This document shows positions 47,161-57,000 of a stretch of 63,543 nucleotides of DNA, piece by piece; within the stretch, counting starts at the first letter, position 1, and every line of letters begins with the position of its first letter. The stretch is taken from contig NZ_LZRN01000024.1 in the NCBI RefSeq assembly GCF_001678675.1, positions 1 to 63,543 on the forward strand, read 5' to 3'. The stretch comes from Gelidibacter algens (GTDB lineage: Bacteria; Bacteroidota; Bacteroidia; Flavobacteriales; Flavobacteriaceae). The translations under genes and the position numbers were made by a program. The notes beneath the pieces were generated by a model that worked only from the letters and a program-made list of their open reading frames with translations, did not search any database and was not told the origin of the DNA.

Positions 47161-48470
47161 TATATAGTGACTTGTTTTTTGCTATTTCTAAATCCGAAGT
47201 AGAGAATATAGGTATAACACACTATAACAAAAAACAATGCCGATTTAAATCCGATCTCATCGGATAGAAATCCAAATAACGGCGGAATAATAGCACCCCC
47301 AACAATAGCAGTACACAACATACCTGACGCCTTTGGTTTCAGTGTACCAATGCCATCAATGGCCAAGGTAAAGATGGTTGGGAACATAATGGAATTGAAC
47401 AAGCCTACCGCCAAAATACTCCACATACTTACCAAACCTGTGGTGCCTATGGAAATCAGGATCAAGAGGATGGCAATGGCTGCAAACATGCCCAGTACTT
47501 TTCCTGGCTTGATGATCTTGGTCAGATAGGCGCCAGCAAATCTTCCTATCATTGCTCCGGACCAATAGAATGTTACAAACACGCCGACAATGGCTTTGCT
47601 GTCACTTTCCGTAATGCCCGTGCTTAAAATGCCTTCAACAATAGCTTTCATAAAATCATTTTGTTTGATGACTTCTACCATGTTCATTTCTAAAAAGTAA
47701 TTGACCAGATAACTTCCAATGGCCACTTCAGCACCTACATAAAAGAAGATACCCAAAATGCCCATCACGAGATTCTTATGTTTTAGCGCATCTCTATAAG
47801 ATCCAACCACGTTGTCATTGATCAATTTTGGAAGTTTTGCAAAAAAGAAAATGCCCGCAATGATAAAGATGAAAATGGCCAAGCCAACAAAGGGTTTTTG
47901 AACGGCCGAAGCTTCCGTTGCTAGATAGAACCCTTTTTCGGAATCAGTTAAAATAGCAATTTCATCAGTGGTTTTAATTTTATCACTTAAAATGAATAAT
48001 GCTCCAATGATTGGCGCAATGGCCGTTCCTAAAGAGTTGAACGCTTGGGAAAGGTTTAGACGGCTTGAGGCGCCTTCTTCAGTTCCTAAAACAGCCACGT
48101 ACGGATTGGCGGCTACTTGTAAAATGGTAATCCCTCCAGCCAATATAAAATAAGCCACCATAAAAATACTAAATTCCCGATACGATGCTGCAGGATAAAA
48201 CAGTAAGCAACCCAATGCCATGGTGCATAACCCTAAAATGATCCCTTTTTTGTACCCTATTTTAGAAAGAATAAAACTGGCAGGTATCGACAATATAAAA
48301 TAAGCTCCAAAAAAAGCGAACTGAACCATACCTGCCTGAAAATATGTCAAGGTAAATAACTCCTTAAGCCTTGGAATCAGCGAGTCTACCAACACCGTTA
48401 TAAACCCCCAAAGGAAAAATAATATGGTCAATAAGATGAAAGACGATCGGTAGGATTTTTGTTGGTTCAT
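47160..48470 (-). CDS. sugar MFS transporter (FucP/GluP type)
   Basis: A 436-residue inner-membrane permease with 12 predicted hydrophobic segments. Family features: FLWGFITVLVDSLIPRLKELF at the start (FLWGF and LIPRLKE are typical of the fucose/glucose-galactose:H+ symporter group), GAYFILSIPASFILSKIGYKKGI, ILQVAANPYVAVLG with the conserved NPY, and GRFAGAYLTKII. It sits between two GH92 alpha-mannosidase genes, overlapping the downstream one by a single base, so import of released mannose is the natural guess. Substrate not proven. Confidence 0.92.
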   Translation of the reverse strand: MNQQKSYRSSFILLTILFFLWGFITVLVDSLIPRLKELFTLTYFQAGMVQFAFFGAYFILSIPASFILSKIGYKKGIILGLCTMALGCLLFYPAASYREFSIFMVAYFILAGGITILQVAANPYVAVLGTEEGASSRLNLSQAFNSLGTAIAPIIGALFILSDKIKTTDEIAILTDSEKGFYLATEASAVQKPFVGLAIFIFIIAGIFFFAKLPKLINDNVVGSYRDALKHKNLVMGILGIFFYVGAEVAIGSYLVNYFLEMNMVEVIKQNDFMKAIVEGILSTGITESDSKAIVGVFVTFYWSGAMIGRFAGAYLTKIIKPGKVLGMFAAIAILLILISIGTTGLVSMWSILAVGLFNSIMFPTIFTLAIDGIGTLKPKASGMLCTAIVGGAIIPPLFGFLSDEIGFKSALFFVIVCYTYILYFGFRNSKKQVTI

Positions 48471-48604
48471 AGATTTGGTTTCTGTGGTTTCTGTGGGGTT
48501 TTAGTGGTTTTTGTTGTTCTTGAATCTGTGGTTTCAAACTTTAAGCATCCGTAATTGGTCTTACAACTTCCGTCTTCGGTCATCTGTCCAAAAATCTCGT
48601 TGTT

Positions 48605-48634
48605 AACTGACAACGGACAACTGACAACTGAACT
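48605..48634. repeat. ACTGACAAC-type short tandem repeat
   Basis: Overlapping copies of an AACTGACAAC / GGACAACTGAC unit between the MFS and GH92 genes; the adjacent stretch 48478-48545 is also repetitive (GGTTTCTGT units). Such simple repeats occur in flavobacterial spacers. The 61-codon open frame across it (48467-48652) is not considered a gene. Confidence 0.5.
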
Positions 48635-48652
48635 CGGAACACTGGCCACCAC

Positions 48653-51577
48653 TCACTCAATACTAATCTCATCCACAAAAATAAAGCTTCTTCCATCTTC
48701 TGGGTAGCCCAAATGCCATGTAGGAAGTTTGCCCATTTTTTTTGCTATAAGCTTAATGTACTTTGCGTTTTTGTCTTTTAAATCGAACGTAATAGTTCTA
48801 ATTTTAGTTTCATCCGATCGTTTGGCAGCATTCAAGCTTTGTTTTCCGATGAATTGGAAATTTTGATTATCGGTTGAGACGTAACAAAATACTTCTGTAG
48901 GATAAAAGATCCAAGAACGTTGGTCCTGAAGAAAGTTCAGGCTAACAGATTGAATGGGTTGCTCTTCACCCAAATCAACAATAGCCACCACATCTTGATC
49001 TTGATAGCCTTGCCATGAGCCCGTTCTATAATCTTTGGTGCCCTTCATGCCGTCGATGAGCGCGTTTGTGCCACCGGCGCTATATTGGTTGGTATAGTTG
49101 GTGTTGAGGGTAATGGTCCTGTTAGGATCAATCTTGTAAAAAGTAGTGGCGAGAGTCGCACTTTTCTCGCCATCTTTTTCTGAATAGACTTTTAAGGTTG
49201 CAGGTTCAGAAATTATAAAAGGAGTTTCATATTTGACAAAAACGGAATCATTCAGAGTGTAAAAAATATCGGTCTCTTTTTGGGCATTTCCTAAAGTCAC
49301 TTCAGTGTCAACTTTAAAGGCCAGATCACCTTTTGCAATAAATGGAACAGGCACTATTTTAAAGTTATCGATAGATGTGGTTGGCACGTCATCATCATCA
49401 GTTCCCCAATCAGAAGGAGAATCAGTCATATAGAACTCTAAAATCCCACCTGATAAAATATCGTTTGAAGTAATATAAGTCTTGTCCAATCTACTGCCAT
49501 TAAGTTCAGCATAATCGATGTATTTGTTTTCATCAGAAAGATCAAAGGCTTTAATGGTAAAGTTTTTGCCGTTTTCAAGATTGATGGTCGCTTTCTCAAA
49601 TAAGGGCGTTCCGATAATATAGTCGTTGGAGCCTGGCGTTACCGGATAAAATCCCATTGCTGAGAAAATGTACCACGCGCTCATTTGACCGCAGTCTTCA
49701 TTTCCCGCAATTCCATCAGGCTCATTTTTATAGAGCTCTGTCAAAATTTGATGGACTTTCTCCTGGGTTTTATAGGGTTTATTGACAAAATTATAAAGAT
49801 AGGCCATATGGTGGCTCGGTTCATTGCCATGGGCATATTGACCGATGAGTCCGGTAATATCTACTTGGTCACGTCCGGAAGTCTTGCTAGTGGCGGTAAA
49901 TAAGGTATCCAACTGTGCTTCCAAAACTTCTTTGCCTCCTAAGATGTCTATAAACCCAGAAACATCCTGAGGCACGTAAAAACTATACTGCCACGCATTG
50001 GCCTCTGTATAATTGAAATTGACTTCAAACGGATCGAACGGTGAGAACCACGTGTTTTTAAATCGGCCTCTCATAAATTTCGTTTCAGGATCAAAAACGT
50101 TCTTATAGTTTTGGGCACGTTTTAGGTAGGTTTCGTAGTCGTCATCTTTATCCAAGGCATAAGCCATTTTTGCAAGGGTCCAATCATCATAGGCATATTC
50201 CAGTGTTTTGGAAACTGATTCACTTTCTTCCTCCACAGGAATAAACCCAAACGCTTTATATGATTTCAGTCCCAAATGGTCTTGATTGGCAGAATGTTTC
50301 ATCGCTTTAAAAGCCTTTTCAGCATCAAAGCCTTTGATGCCCTTTAAATAGGCATCGGCAATTACAGGAACCGCATGGTAACCAATCATGGTGCCGGTAT
50401 AATTTGCGCTCAAATCCCACATGGGCAAGATGCCACCTTCGTCATATTTTGCGATCAGCGTATTGATAAAATCGCTCGTGCGCTTCCGTTCAATAATACT
50501 ATATAAAGGATGCGCCGCACGATAGGTGTCCCAAAGCGAAAACACGGTGTAATACTTGAACTCTTTAGTCGAATGGATTTTTAGGTCCATGCCTCTATAG
50601 CGTCCGTCCACATCTTGATAGAGGTTAGGGGCAATCATGGTATGGTACAACGCCGTGTAAAACGTGATCTTGCGGTCTTGGTTATCACTTTCAATGACAA
50701 TTTTTTCCAGCTGCTTTTCCCAGACATTTTGAGCGTTTGCTTTTATTTGGTCAAAGGTTTGATCGCCAATTTCTGTTTGTAGATTTTTCTTGGCTCCTTC
50801 TTCATCAACAGCGCTAATGCCAATTTTTACATATACAGGTTCATTTTTAGGATTATCAAATTGGAAGACCGCTTTTTTATGGGTCAGTTTTTGTTTTGAA
50901 GCGATTAAATCTACAGACAGTGGATGCGAGAACTTGATATAGTAAAACAATTTTTGATTGGTAGCCCAAGCTTTAGAATGGCGATAGCCCGTGATTTCAG
51001 TTCTGGAAATCTGCTTGATTTTTGAGGCCATTAGTTGATCTCGATGTACTAGGTCTAATACAATAATTTGGTTTTTAGAGGTAGGAAATTGGTATTTATG
51101 GATGCCACTGCGCTCAGACACCGTTAATTCAACATCAATGTCGGTATCTTCTAAATGGACTTTATAATACCCAGGTTCAGCTTTTTCAGTGTCATGTGAA
51201 AATTTTGAGCGGTAGCCTTTTTTGCCATTACTCCCGTTATTAAAAACCACTTCATTGGTTGGCATGAGCAGTACATCGCCATAATCAGTAATGCCAGTGC
51301 CGCTAAGATGCGTGTGCGTAAATCCGTAAATATGGGTATCCGTATAATGATAGCCAGAAGCGCCATCCCAACCCTCAAGTCGTGTATCAGGACTCAATTG
51401 CATCATCCCAAAAGGCATGGTCGCTCCCGGATACGTGTGCCCGTGACCCCCTGTGCCAATAAACGGATTGACCAATGACACTAATGAGGTGTCCTTTTTA
51501 GCTGGCGTTGTTTCAGGATGATCAGCGCATCCTATACATAGAAATAGCACCGAAATAGCTAGTAAAAATGACTTCAT
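48653..51577 (-). CDS. GH92 family alpha-1,2-mannosidase-type lipoprotein
   Basis: A 974-residue intact GH92 glycosidase. Signal peptide and lipobox (VLFLCIGC), N-terminal beta-sandwich (VNPFIGTGGHGHTYPGAT, MQLSPDTRLEGWDGASGYHY), catalytic barrel (FSLWDTYRAAHPLYS, YTGTMIGYHAVPVIADAY, SVSKTLEYAYDDW, EANAWQYSFYVPQD, GNEPSHHMAYLYNF, GNEDCGQMSAWYIF). The extra C-terminal 250 residues contain a chitobiase-like beta region and an F5/8-type carbohydrate-binding-like domain (GSWQGYQDQDVVAIVDLGEE, KYIKLIAKKMGKLPTWHLG). Lipidation suggests location on the outer membrane or in the periplasm. First gene of the GH92-MFS-GH92 unit; the spacer to the MFS gene is 182 bases and repeat-rich. Confidence 0.95.
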   Translation of the reverse strand: MKSFLLAISVLFLCIGCADHPETTPAKKDTSLVSLVNPFIGTGGHGHTYPGATMPFGMMQLSPDTRLEGWDGASGYHYTDTHIYGFTHTHLSGTGITDYGDVLLMPTNEVVFNNGSNGKKGYRSKFSHDTEKAEPGYYKVHLEDTDIDVELTVSERSGIHKYQFPTSKNQIIVLDLVHRDQLMASKIKQISRTEITGYRHSKAWATNQKLFYYIKFSHPLSVDLIASKQKLTHKKAVFQFDNPKNEPVYVKIGISAVDEEGAKKNLQTEIGDQTFDQIKANAQNVWEKQLEKIVIESDNQDRKITFYTALYHTMIAPNLYQDVDGRYRGMDLKIHSTKEFKYYTVFSLWDTYRAAHPLYSIIERKRTSDFINTLIAKYDEGGILPMWDLSANYTGTMIGYHAVPVIADAYLKGIKGFDAEKAFKAMKHSANQDHLGLKSYKAFGFIPVEEESESVSKTLEYAYDDWTLAKMAYALDKDDDYETYLKRAQNYKNVFDPETKFMRGRFKNTWFSPFDPFEVNFNYTEANAWQYSFYVPQDVSGFIDILGGKEVLEAQLDTLFTATSKTSGRDQVDITGLIGQYAHGNEPSHHMAYLYNFVNKPYKTQEKVHQILTELYKNEPDGIAGNEDCGQMSAWYIFSAMGFYPVTPGSNDYIIGTPLFEKATINLENGKNFTIKAFDLSDENKYIDYAELNGSRLDKTYITSNDILSGGILEFYMTDSPSDWGTDDDDVPTTSIDNFKIVPVPFIAKGDLAFKVDTEVTLGNAQKETDIFYTLNDSVFVKYETPFIISEPATLKVYSEKDGEKSATLATTFYKIDPNRTITLNTNYTNQYSAGGTNALIDGMKGTKDYRTGSWQGYQDQDVVAIVDLGEEQPIQSVSLNFLQDQRSWIFYPTEVFCYVSTDNQNFQFIGKQSLNAAKRSDETKIRTITFDLKDKNAKYIKLIAKKMGKLPTWHLGYPEDGRSFIFVDEISIE

Positions 51578-51692
51578 TTGTGAACCGGTTGGTATTGGGG
51601 TGGAAATATACTAAATCTTAAGGGATGGTTAATTATTAAGGCAACATTTTAATAACAGTTTAATTCATTTATCTTTGATAAAAACTGCTCTT

Positions 51693-52928
51693 ATGTTGAG
51701 ATGGCTCTTGTTTACCATATTTTATATTCTGATTACGTTATATGGGTTTCAGGCCATTAGGACACTTACAAAAAGCATCTGGATATACTATATATTTATT
51801 GCCATTGCGGTAATTATAGCCGGCAATCTCATCCTTCAATTTGCCATGGGTGCTGGAGGTCGCGTGCTGTCGCCATCAAAGAGTTATGCCTTCGGATTTA
51901 TTTTGGCTTTTATGTTGTTCAATATTGTTTTGCTTGTGTTCCTGTTGGGCGAGGATACGGTACGATTTTTTACAGGCCTCTACTCTAAATTTTTCACAGC
52001 TCAAGAAGCCTTCCATTTACCATCAAGACGAAAGTTTGTTAGCGGGATTGCTTTGGGAGTGGCGGCTATTCCTTTTGTGTCCTTACTTTATGGTATGTAT
52101 CAGGGTAAGTATAATTTTAGGGTGATCAAACACACCTTGCATTTTGACGATTTGCCTGAGGCTTTTGATGGGTATCGCATTACCCACATCAGCGATATCC
52201 ATAGCGGAAGTTTTACTAACCGTCCAGAAATTGAGCACGCCGTTGCGATGGTTAAGGAGCAACAGTCAGATGTGATTATGTTTACCGGAGATCTTGTCAA
52301 TAATAAGAGTACAGAATTAGTGCCATGGAAGGATTTGTTTGCGGAATTGAAAGCAGATGATGGCGTCTTTTCAGTATTGGGAAATCATGATTATGGCGAT
52401 TATGTGGATTGGGATTCTTCCGCGGAGAAACAACAGAATTTGGAAGAATTAAAACAACTCCAAAAAGAAATGGGCTATGACCTTTTGCTCAATGAAAACA
52501 GATTTATTGAGCGCAACGGGCATCGTTTAGCATTGTTGGGCGTCGAAAATTGGGGAAAAGGGGGCTTTAAAAAAGCAGGCGATTTAAAGAAAGCTGCAGA
52601 AGGCGTTGAGCCTGACGATTTTAAAATATTGATGAGCCATGACCCAAGCCATTGGGAAGAGGTGGTGATTAATGATGATTACCACTACCATTTAACCTTG
52701 AGCGGGCATACCCACGGCATGCAGTTTGGGATTGAAATTCCGGGATGGATCAAATGGAGCCCAATAAAATACCGTTACAAACACTGGGCAGGCGTTTATA
52801 AAGAAATGGGCCAGTATATTAATGTCAACAGAGGCTTTGGCTATTTGGGCTATCCTGGTCGGGTTGGGATTTGGCCAGAAATTACAGTAATTGAGCTAAA
52901 AAGAGGGTCTAAAAACATCACGGCATAG
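51693..52928 (+). CDS. membrane-anchored metallophosphoesterase
   Basis: A 411-residue protein: about four N-terminal membrane segments (LLFTIFYILITLYGF, YYIFIAIAVIIAGNLILQF, FILAFMLFNIVLLVFLL, GIALGVAAIPFVSLLYGM) with an RRKF motif before the last, then a calcineurin-like phosphoesterase domain. Metal motifs in order: ITHISDIHSGSF (D-x-H), MFTGDLVNN (GDxx), VLGNHDYGDY (GNHD), LMSHDP, and LSGHTHGMQFG (GHxH), all intact. Homologues are annotated as YkuE-like phosphodiesterases or UDP-diacylglucosamine-type hydrolases; the substrate cannot be fixed. ATG 51693 is preferred to TTG 51675. It stands alone between divergent GH92 and a thioredoxin-fold gene. Confidence 0.9.
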   Translation: MLRWLLFTIFYILITLYGFQAIRTLTKSIWIYYIFIAIAVIIAGNLILQFAMGAGGRVLSPSKSYAFGFILAFMLFNIVLLVFLLGEDTVRFFTGLYSKFFTAQEAFHLPSRRKFVSGIALGVAAIPFVSLLYGMYQGKYNFRVIKHTLHFDDLPEAFDGYRITHISDIHSGSFTNRPEIEHAVAMVKEQQSDVIMFTGDLVNNKSTELVPWKDLFAELKADDGVFSVLGNHDYGDYVDWDSSAEKQQNLEELKQLQKEMGYDLLLNENRFIERNGHRLALLGVENWGKGGFKKAGDLKKAAEGVEPDDFKILMSHDPSHWEEVVINDDYHYHLTLSGHTHGMQFGIEIPGWIKWSPIKYRYKHWAGVYKEMGQYINVNRGFGYLGYPGRVGIWPEITVIELKRGSKNITA

Positions 52929-53030
52929 CCTTAGGATTGAGCGTCAGTAAGCTATTTATGCATGCTTTAGGTTAATAAAAAAAAAATAAGTAGGTTTGTA
53001 TTAACACATTTGATTTAAACATTAAAATGT

Positions 53031-53327
53031 ATGTCAAAATTCGGGGAACTTATAGATGTCAATATTCCAGTTTTATTGGATTTTTTTACGGAATGGAACG
53101 AACAATCTACTGCAATGCATCCTGTGCTAAGAGATGTAGCTGCCGCACTTGGAGACAAGGCAAAAGTAATCAAAATAGATGTTGATAAAAATAAGGATTT
53201 GGCAGAAGCACTTCGCATCAAAGGTTTGCCTACGCTTATCATCTACAAAAGTGGTGAGATGAAATGGCGCCATAGTGGGGAGCAGGACGCTAATACCCTT
53301 ATCAATATCCTTCAAGAATATATCTAA
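53031..53327 (+). CDS. thioredoxin-fold protein lacking the CXXC site
   Basis: A 98-residue single-domain protein with thioredoxin topology: PVLLDFFTEWNEQS, DVAAALGDKAKVIKIDVDKNKDLAEAL and the cis-proline segment GLPTLIIYKSGE. At the position of WCGPC it has WNEQS, so both redox cysteines are absent, and there is no other Cys. It cannot work as a normal disulfide oxidoreductase; a chaperone, binding or subunit role is likelier. Cytoplasmic (no signal peptide). A weak AT-rich upstream region (AAAACATTAAAATGTATG) precedes ATG 53031. Convergent with the deacetylase gene. Confidence 0.85.
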   Translation: MSKFGELIDVNIPVLLDFFTEWNEQSTAMHPVLRDVAAALGDKAKVIKIDVDKNKDLAEALRIKGLPTLIIYKSGEMKWRHSGEQDANTLINILQEYI

Positions 53328-53382
53328 TGAGTGCCTAAGAGGTAGGAATCAAAACTATTTCAAAGAGATTTTATCAAAGTTT

Positions 53383-54054
53383 CTAGATGATACTTTTAAA
53401 GACATACCCTTTTTTGCTAAAATGCTCCAATGTTTTGGTTAAGGCATACTTCATAAGTTGAGCAGCTTTTACGCTATCATGAAAGACTATAATACTTCCT
53501 GGTCCTGCATTAGAAATGACATTTTGTGCACATCCTTCTTCAGACAGGGAATCTTTCCAATCAAAAGGTAAAACATCCCACATAATAATTTTGTACCCTA
53601 AGTCTATCAAGCACTTGCCTTGTTTGGGCCTGATCTGGCCGTATGGTGGACGGAATAGCTTTGGTGATTTGGATATAGAATTTGGAATTTGAAGGTTTAA
53701 ATTTTCAATTTGGCGGTTGATGAGTTCCTGCGTTTTTAACACCTGTTCCACATAAATAGCACTGTTGGTTTGCCAACCCTTAGGATGATCAAAGCTATGA
53801 TTGCCAACAGCATGGCCGCTTTTTAAAATGTCCTGAACTGTCTGAGGATGTTTTTCAATGTTGTTGCCAATACAGAAAAAGGTGGCCTTTGCATGGTAAG
53901 ATTCTAAGAGGTCAAGAGTCCAGTGGGTTATTTCTGGCGTTGGTCCATCATCAAATGTCAAGTAGATTATTTTTTGATCTTCAGGCATATTCCAAACGTA
54001 TTTTGGGAATATGCCTTTGATCAATTGAGGTGTTTTTACAGGAATGAGGTTCAC
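53383..54054 (-). CDS. polysaccharide deacetylase family protein
   Basis: A 223-residue NodB-domain enzyme (CE4). Metal and catalytic motifs: IYLTFDDGPTP (motif 1, with the catalytic Asp), AVGNHSFDHP (motif 2, His ligands), LFRPPYGQIRP (motif 3), IIMWDVLPFDW and IIVFHDSVKAA (motif 5). CE4 enzymes remove N-acetyl groups from peptidoglycan or chitin-like polymers. There is no signal peptide, as in many flavobacterial members, so localisation is uncertain. Starts 6 bases after the stop of the DUF2723 gene on the same strand, so probably one operon. Confidence 0.92.
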   Translation of the reverse strand: MNLIPVKTPQLIKGIFPKYVWNMPEDQKIIYLTFDDGPTPEITHWTLDLLESYHAKATFFCIGNNIEKHPQTVQDILKSGHAVGNHSFDHPKGWQTNSAIYVEQVLKTQELINRQIENLNLQIPNSISKSPKLFRPPYGQIRPKQGKCLIDLGYKIIMWDVLPFDWKDSLSEEGCAQNVISNAGPGSIIVFHDSVKAAQLMKYALTKTLEHFSKKGYVFKSII

Positions 54055-54060
54055 GAAAAA

Positions 54061-57000
54061 TCAGTCAATTTGTAACAGTGTGTCAATGGTATCTATAGTC
54101 AAATCACGTTCCTCTCTAGGGGCGCGTTGTCTTGGCTCTTCGCCCATAAAGTGCTTGAACAACTGTAGATAATTATTAAACTTCTCCGTCTCTTTCATTG
54201 CAAATTCCTTGTCGTTGTAAAAAACGAGAATGTCTACTAAGCTTCTGTAGCGCTCAATATCCGTAACAATTTCATCTAAATAGCGGGTCTGGTTTTCTAT
54301 AGACAGCTGGCTGTAATACGTCAAACTTTCTTGGTATTTTTTACTGACATCCTGATAAAGTGTTCTGCCTTTTTCGATTTTGCCAATTTCATAATAAGCA
54401 CTAATATAGGGCTCCAATAGGGTGTAGAAGCCAAAGAAATCTACAGGCATTTGTGTCATGGCCAAATCTGCTATCTTTTCAGCTTTTTCAGGTTGGTCTT
54501 CATTAATCAACTGCTCTATTAGGCGCGCTAAGTTACCTCTATAAGTGATTGAATTTTTACGGGTTTCAACATCGTGATAAATGTTAGGACTCCCACTGTT
54601 GCCCCAATTCCATGCCATCACTTGGTCATACATGGCATCTGTATCTACACGGCCCATATCAAATGGGTTGGCTTTGTCAACAGGAGTTCTTATAGGCACA
54701 AGTTTATAACAAAGACCATCCAATTGAAGGTAATCCTTCATCCAGATATAATCATCATCACCAAAACTTCCTCCCGTAAAATAGATAGGACGTTCCCAAT
54801 TATTATTGGCAATGATATCTAACATGAGCAACCGGTTCTTGTAAAGGGCGCCGCCAGTAATTTTGATGACAATATCATCGACAATTTGATCGGCGTTTTT
54901 TTCTTTTACAATCCCATGTTTTAAGACGTTAGCTTTGTCCACAGGGATTCTTACCATTTGAGTAGGATAGTAGTTAGCATTTAGCATATTTGATGGGTAG
55001 CCACTGATATCCCTGCCTTCTTGCTGTAAGGCATATTTGAGTTTTGTACGCGGATTATCACTGCTCACAAAATCCATGAAATCCTTAATGTCCAAAGTGT
55101 CTTTCGTGATCTCTTTTTCCACAATATAATCTCTTGTACCGTATCGGAACTGATCATGCGTCAATTGTGATGGGATAGGATCACTGGTGTAAGCTTTACG
55201 TTTCATTTGATCAATATACCAGTCGGTCTGAAAAAGACTGGTGTTGATCACTCTCACATCCCTGCGGATGCCTTCAATTTCTTGGGCATACCACAATGGG
55301 AAGGTGTCATTATCTCCAATGGTGAATAAAATGGCATTAGGTGCACAAGATTCCAGATATTTTATGGCCATAGCATGTGCCGTTTTTTTGCCAGAGCGAT
55401 CATGGTCATCCCAATTGTTAGCGGCCAAGATGCCGGGAACTAAAATTAAACAAACCAACGTAATGGCATGTGGTAGATATTTAGACGCTGTGTATTTTCT
55501 GAGGGCGTCAAAAATAGCATACACCCCGAAACCTATCCATAAGGCAAACACATAGAAAGAACCGACTACTGAATAATCACGTTCCCGTGGCTCAAATGGG
55601 CGCACGTTCGTATAAAATTGAATGGCGAGACCTGTCATCAGGAAAAACACCAACAAGGTCCAAAATAATTTTTTATCCCTTCCAATTAAAAATAGAAAGC
55701 CGATGATTCCTAAAATGAGGGGCAGAAAATAATACGTATTCCGCGCTTTGTTATTTTTTACATCACTCGGTAAATTGTCTTGGGACATATTAAGGTGCCA
55801 TGCATCAAAAGGGTTGATCCCACTGATCCAGTTGCCATTTAAATCGTCATACTTGCCTTGGATATCATTTTGGCGCCCTACAAAATTCCACATGAAATAG
55901 CGCCAGTACATATATCCAAATTGGTATTCAAACATGTAGCCAATGTTTTGAACCAATGATGGTTTTTCAATGGTTAAATATTGACCAAATTGTTTTAAGA
56001 ATTTATTGTAATCACTGTAGTCGACATTACCTTCCCTCACGTTTTGTTTGAAATCAGCCACCATGTCCCTGATCTGGGCTTCCATCTGATATTCTGGTTT
56101 GATGTTAAAATCTAACAAACCGGTAAACATCATATAATTTTCAGCGTTTTCGGGGCTCCACATTCTAGGTAAAATGGACGCATGCTCAGCGTTGTAGTTT
56201 TGTTTGGCGTTTTTATAATCGTTGACAATAATGTACTTTCCTGCTGCTTTGTCCTTTTCATAATTGGGCTTATCATCAACATAAGGTTCATTTTCATCGA
56301 GTCCTGTATACTGTTCTGTAAATAAAGGGCCGTAAAACAAATGTGTTTCAGGATATTGCTCCAAGTTATAATATGCTAGTAATTCGCGTGCATTTGATGG
56401 GTCATTTTCATTGATGACCACTTTGGCATTTGCTCTTATTGGCAGCATCAACCAACATGAAAATCCGATAAAAATAAACAGTAAACACAACACTAAGGTA
56501 TTAGCAACATATTTATGGTGTTTTCGGGTATATTTCAATCCAAAGTAGAAGGCGGCAACCACAATAATAAAGGCGATGATGGTGCCGGAATTGAAGGGCA
56601 TCCCAAGGCTGTTCACAAAAAATATCTCAGAGGCACTGAAAATTTTCAACGCATTTGGAAGCAACAATTTAAAGATAAATAATAAGATGGCTGCCGAAAC
56701 CACGTTGGCCACTATGAAATTTGTAACCGTGATGGTTTTGTAATTCTTAAAGTAGTAGATCAGCCCGATAGCAGGAATGGTCAAAAGACCCATAAAATGC
56801 ACACCAAATGATAATCCAATAACAAAGGCAATGAGAATTAGCCAACGGTTTCCTCGCGGCTTGTCCATATCCTGTTCCCAACGTAAAGCTAACCAAAACA
56901 TAGCAGCCATAATTAAGGTGGCCATGGCATAAACTTCCGTTTCAACGGCATTGAACCAAAAGGAATCCGTAAATGTAAATGCCAAACTTCCTACAAGACC

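Noticed and set aside
48467-48652. 61-codon ORF between MFS and GH92
   Set aside because: Made of simple repeats (Lys-Thr-Pro-Gln) from a repetitive spacer; no homologue features.
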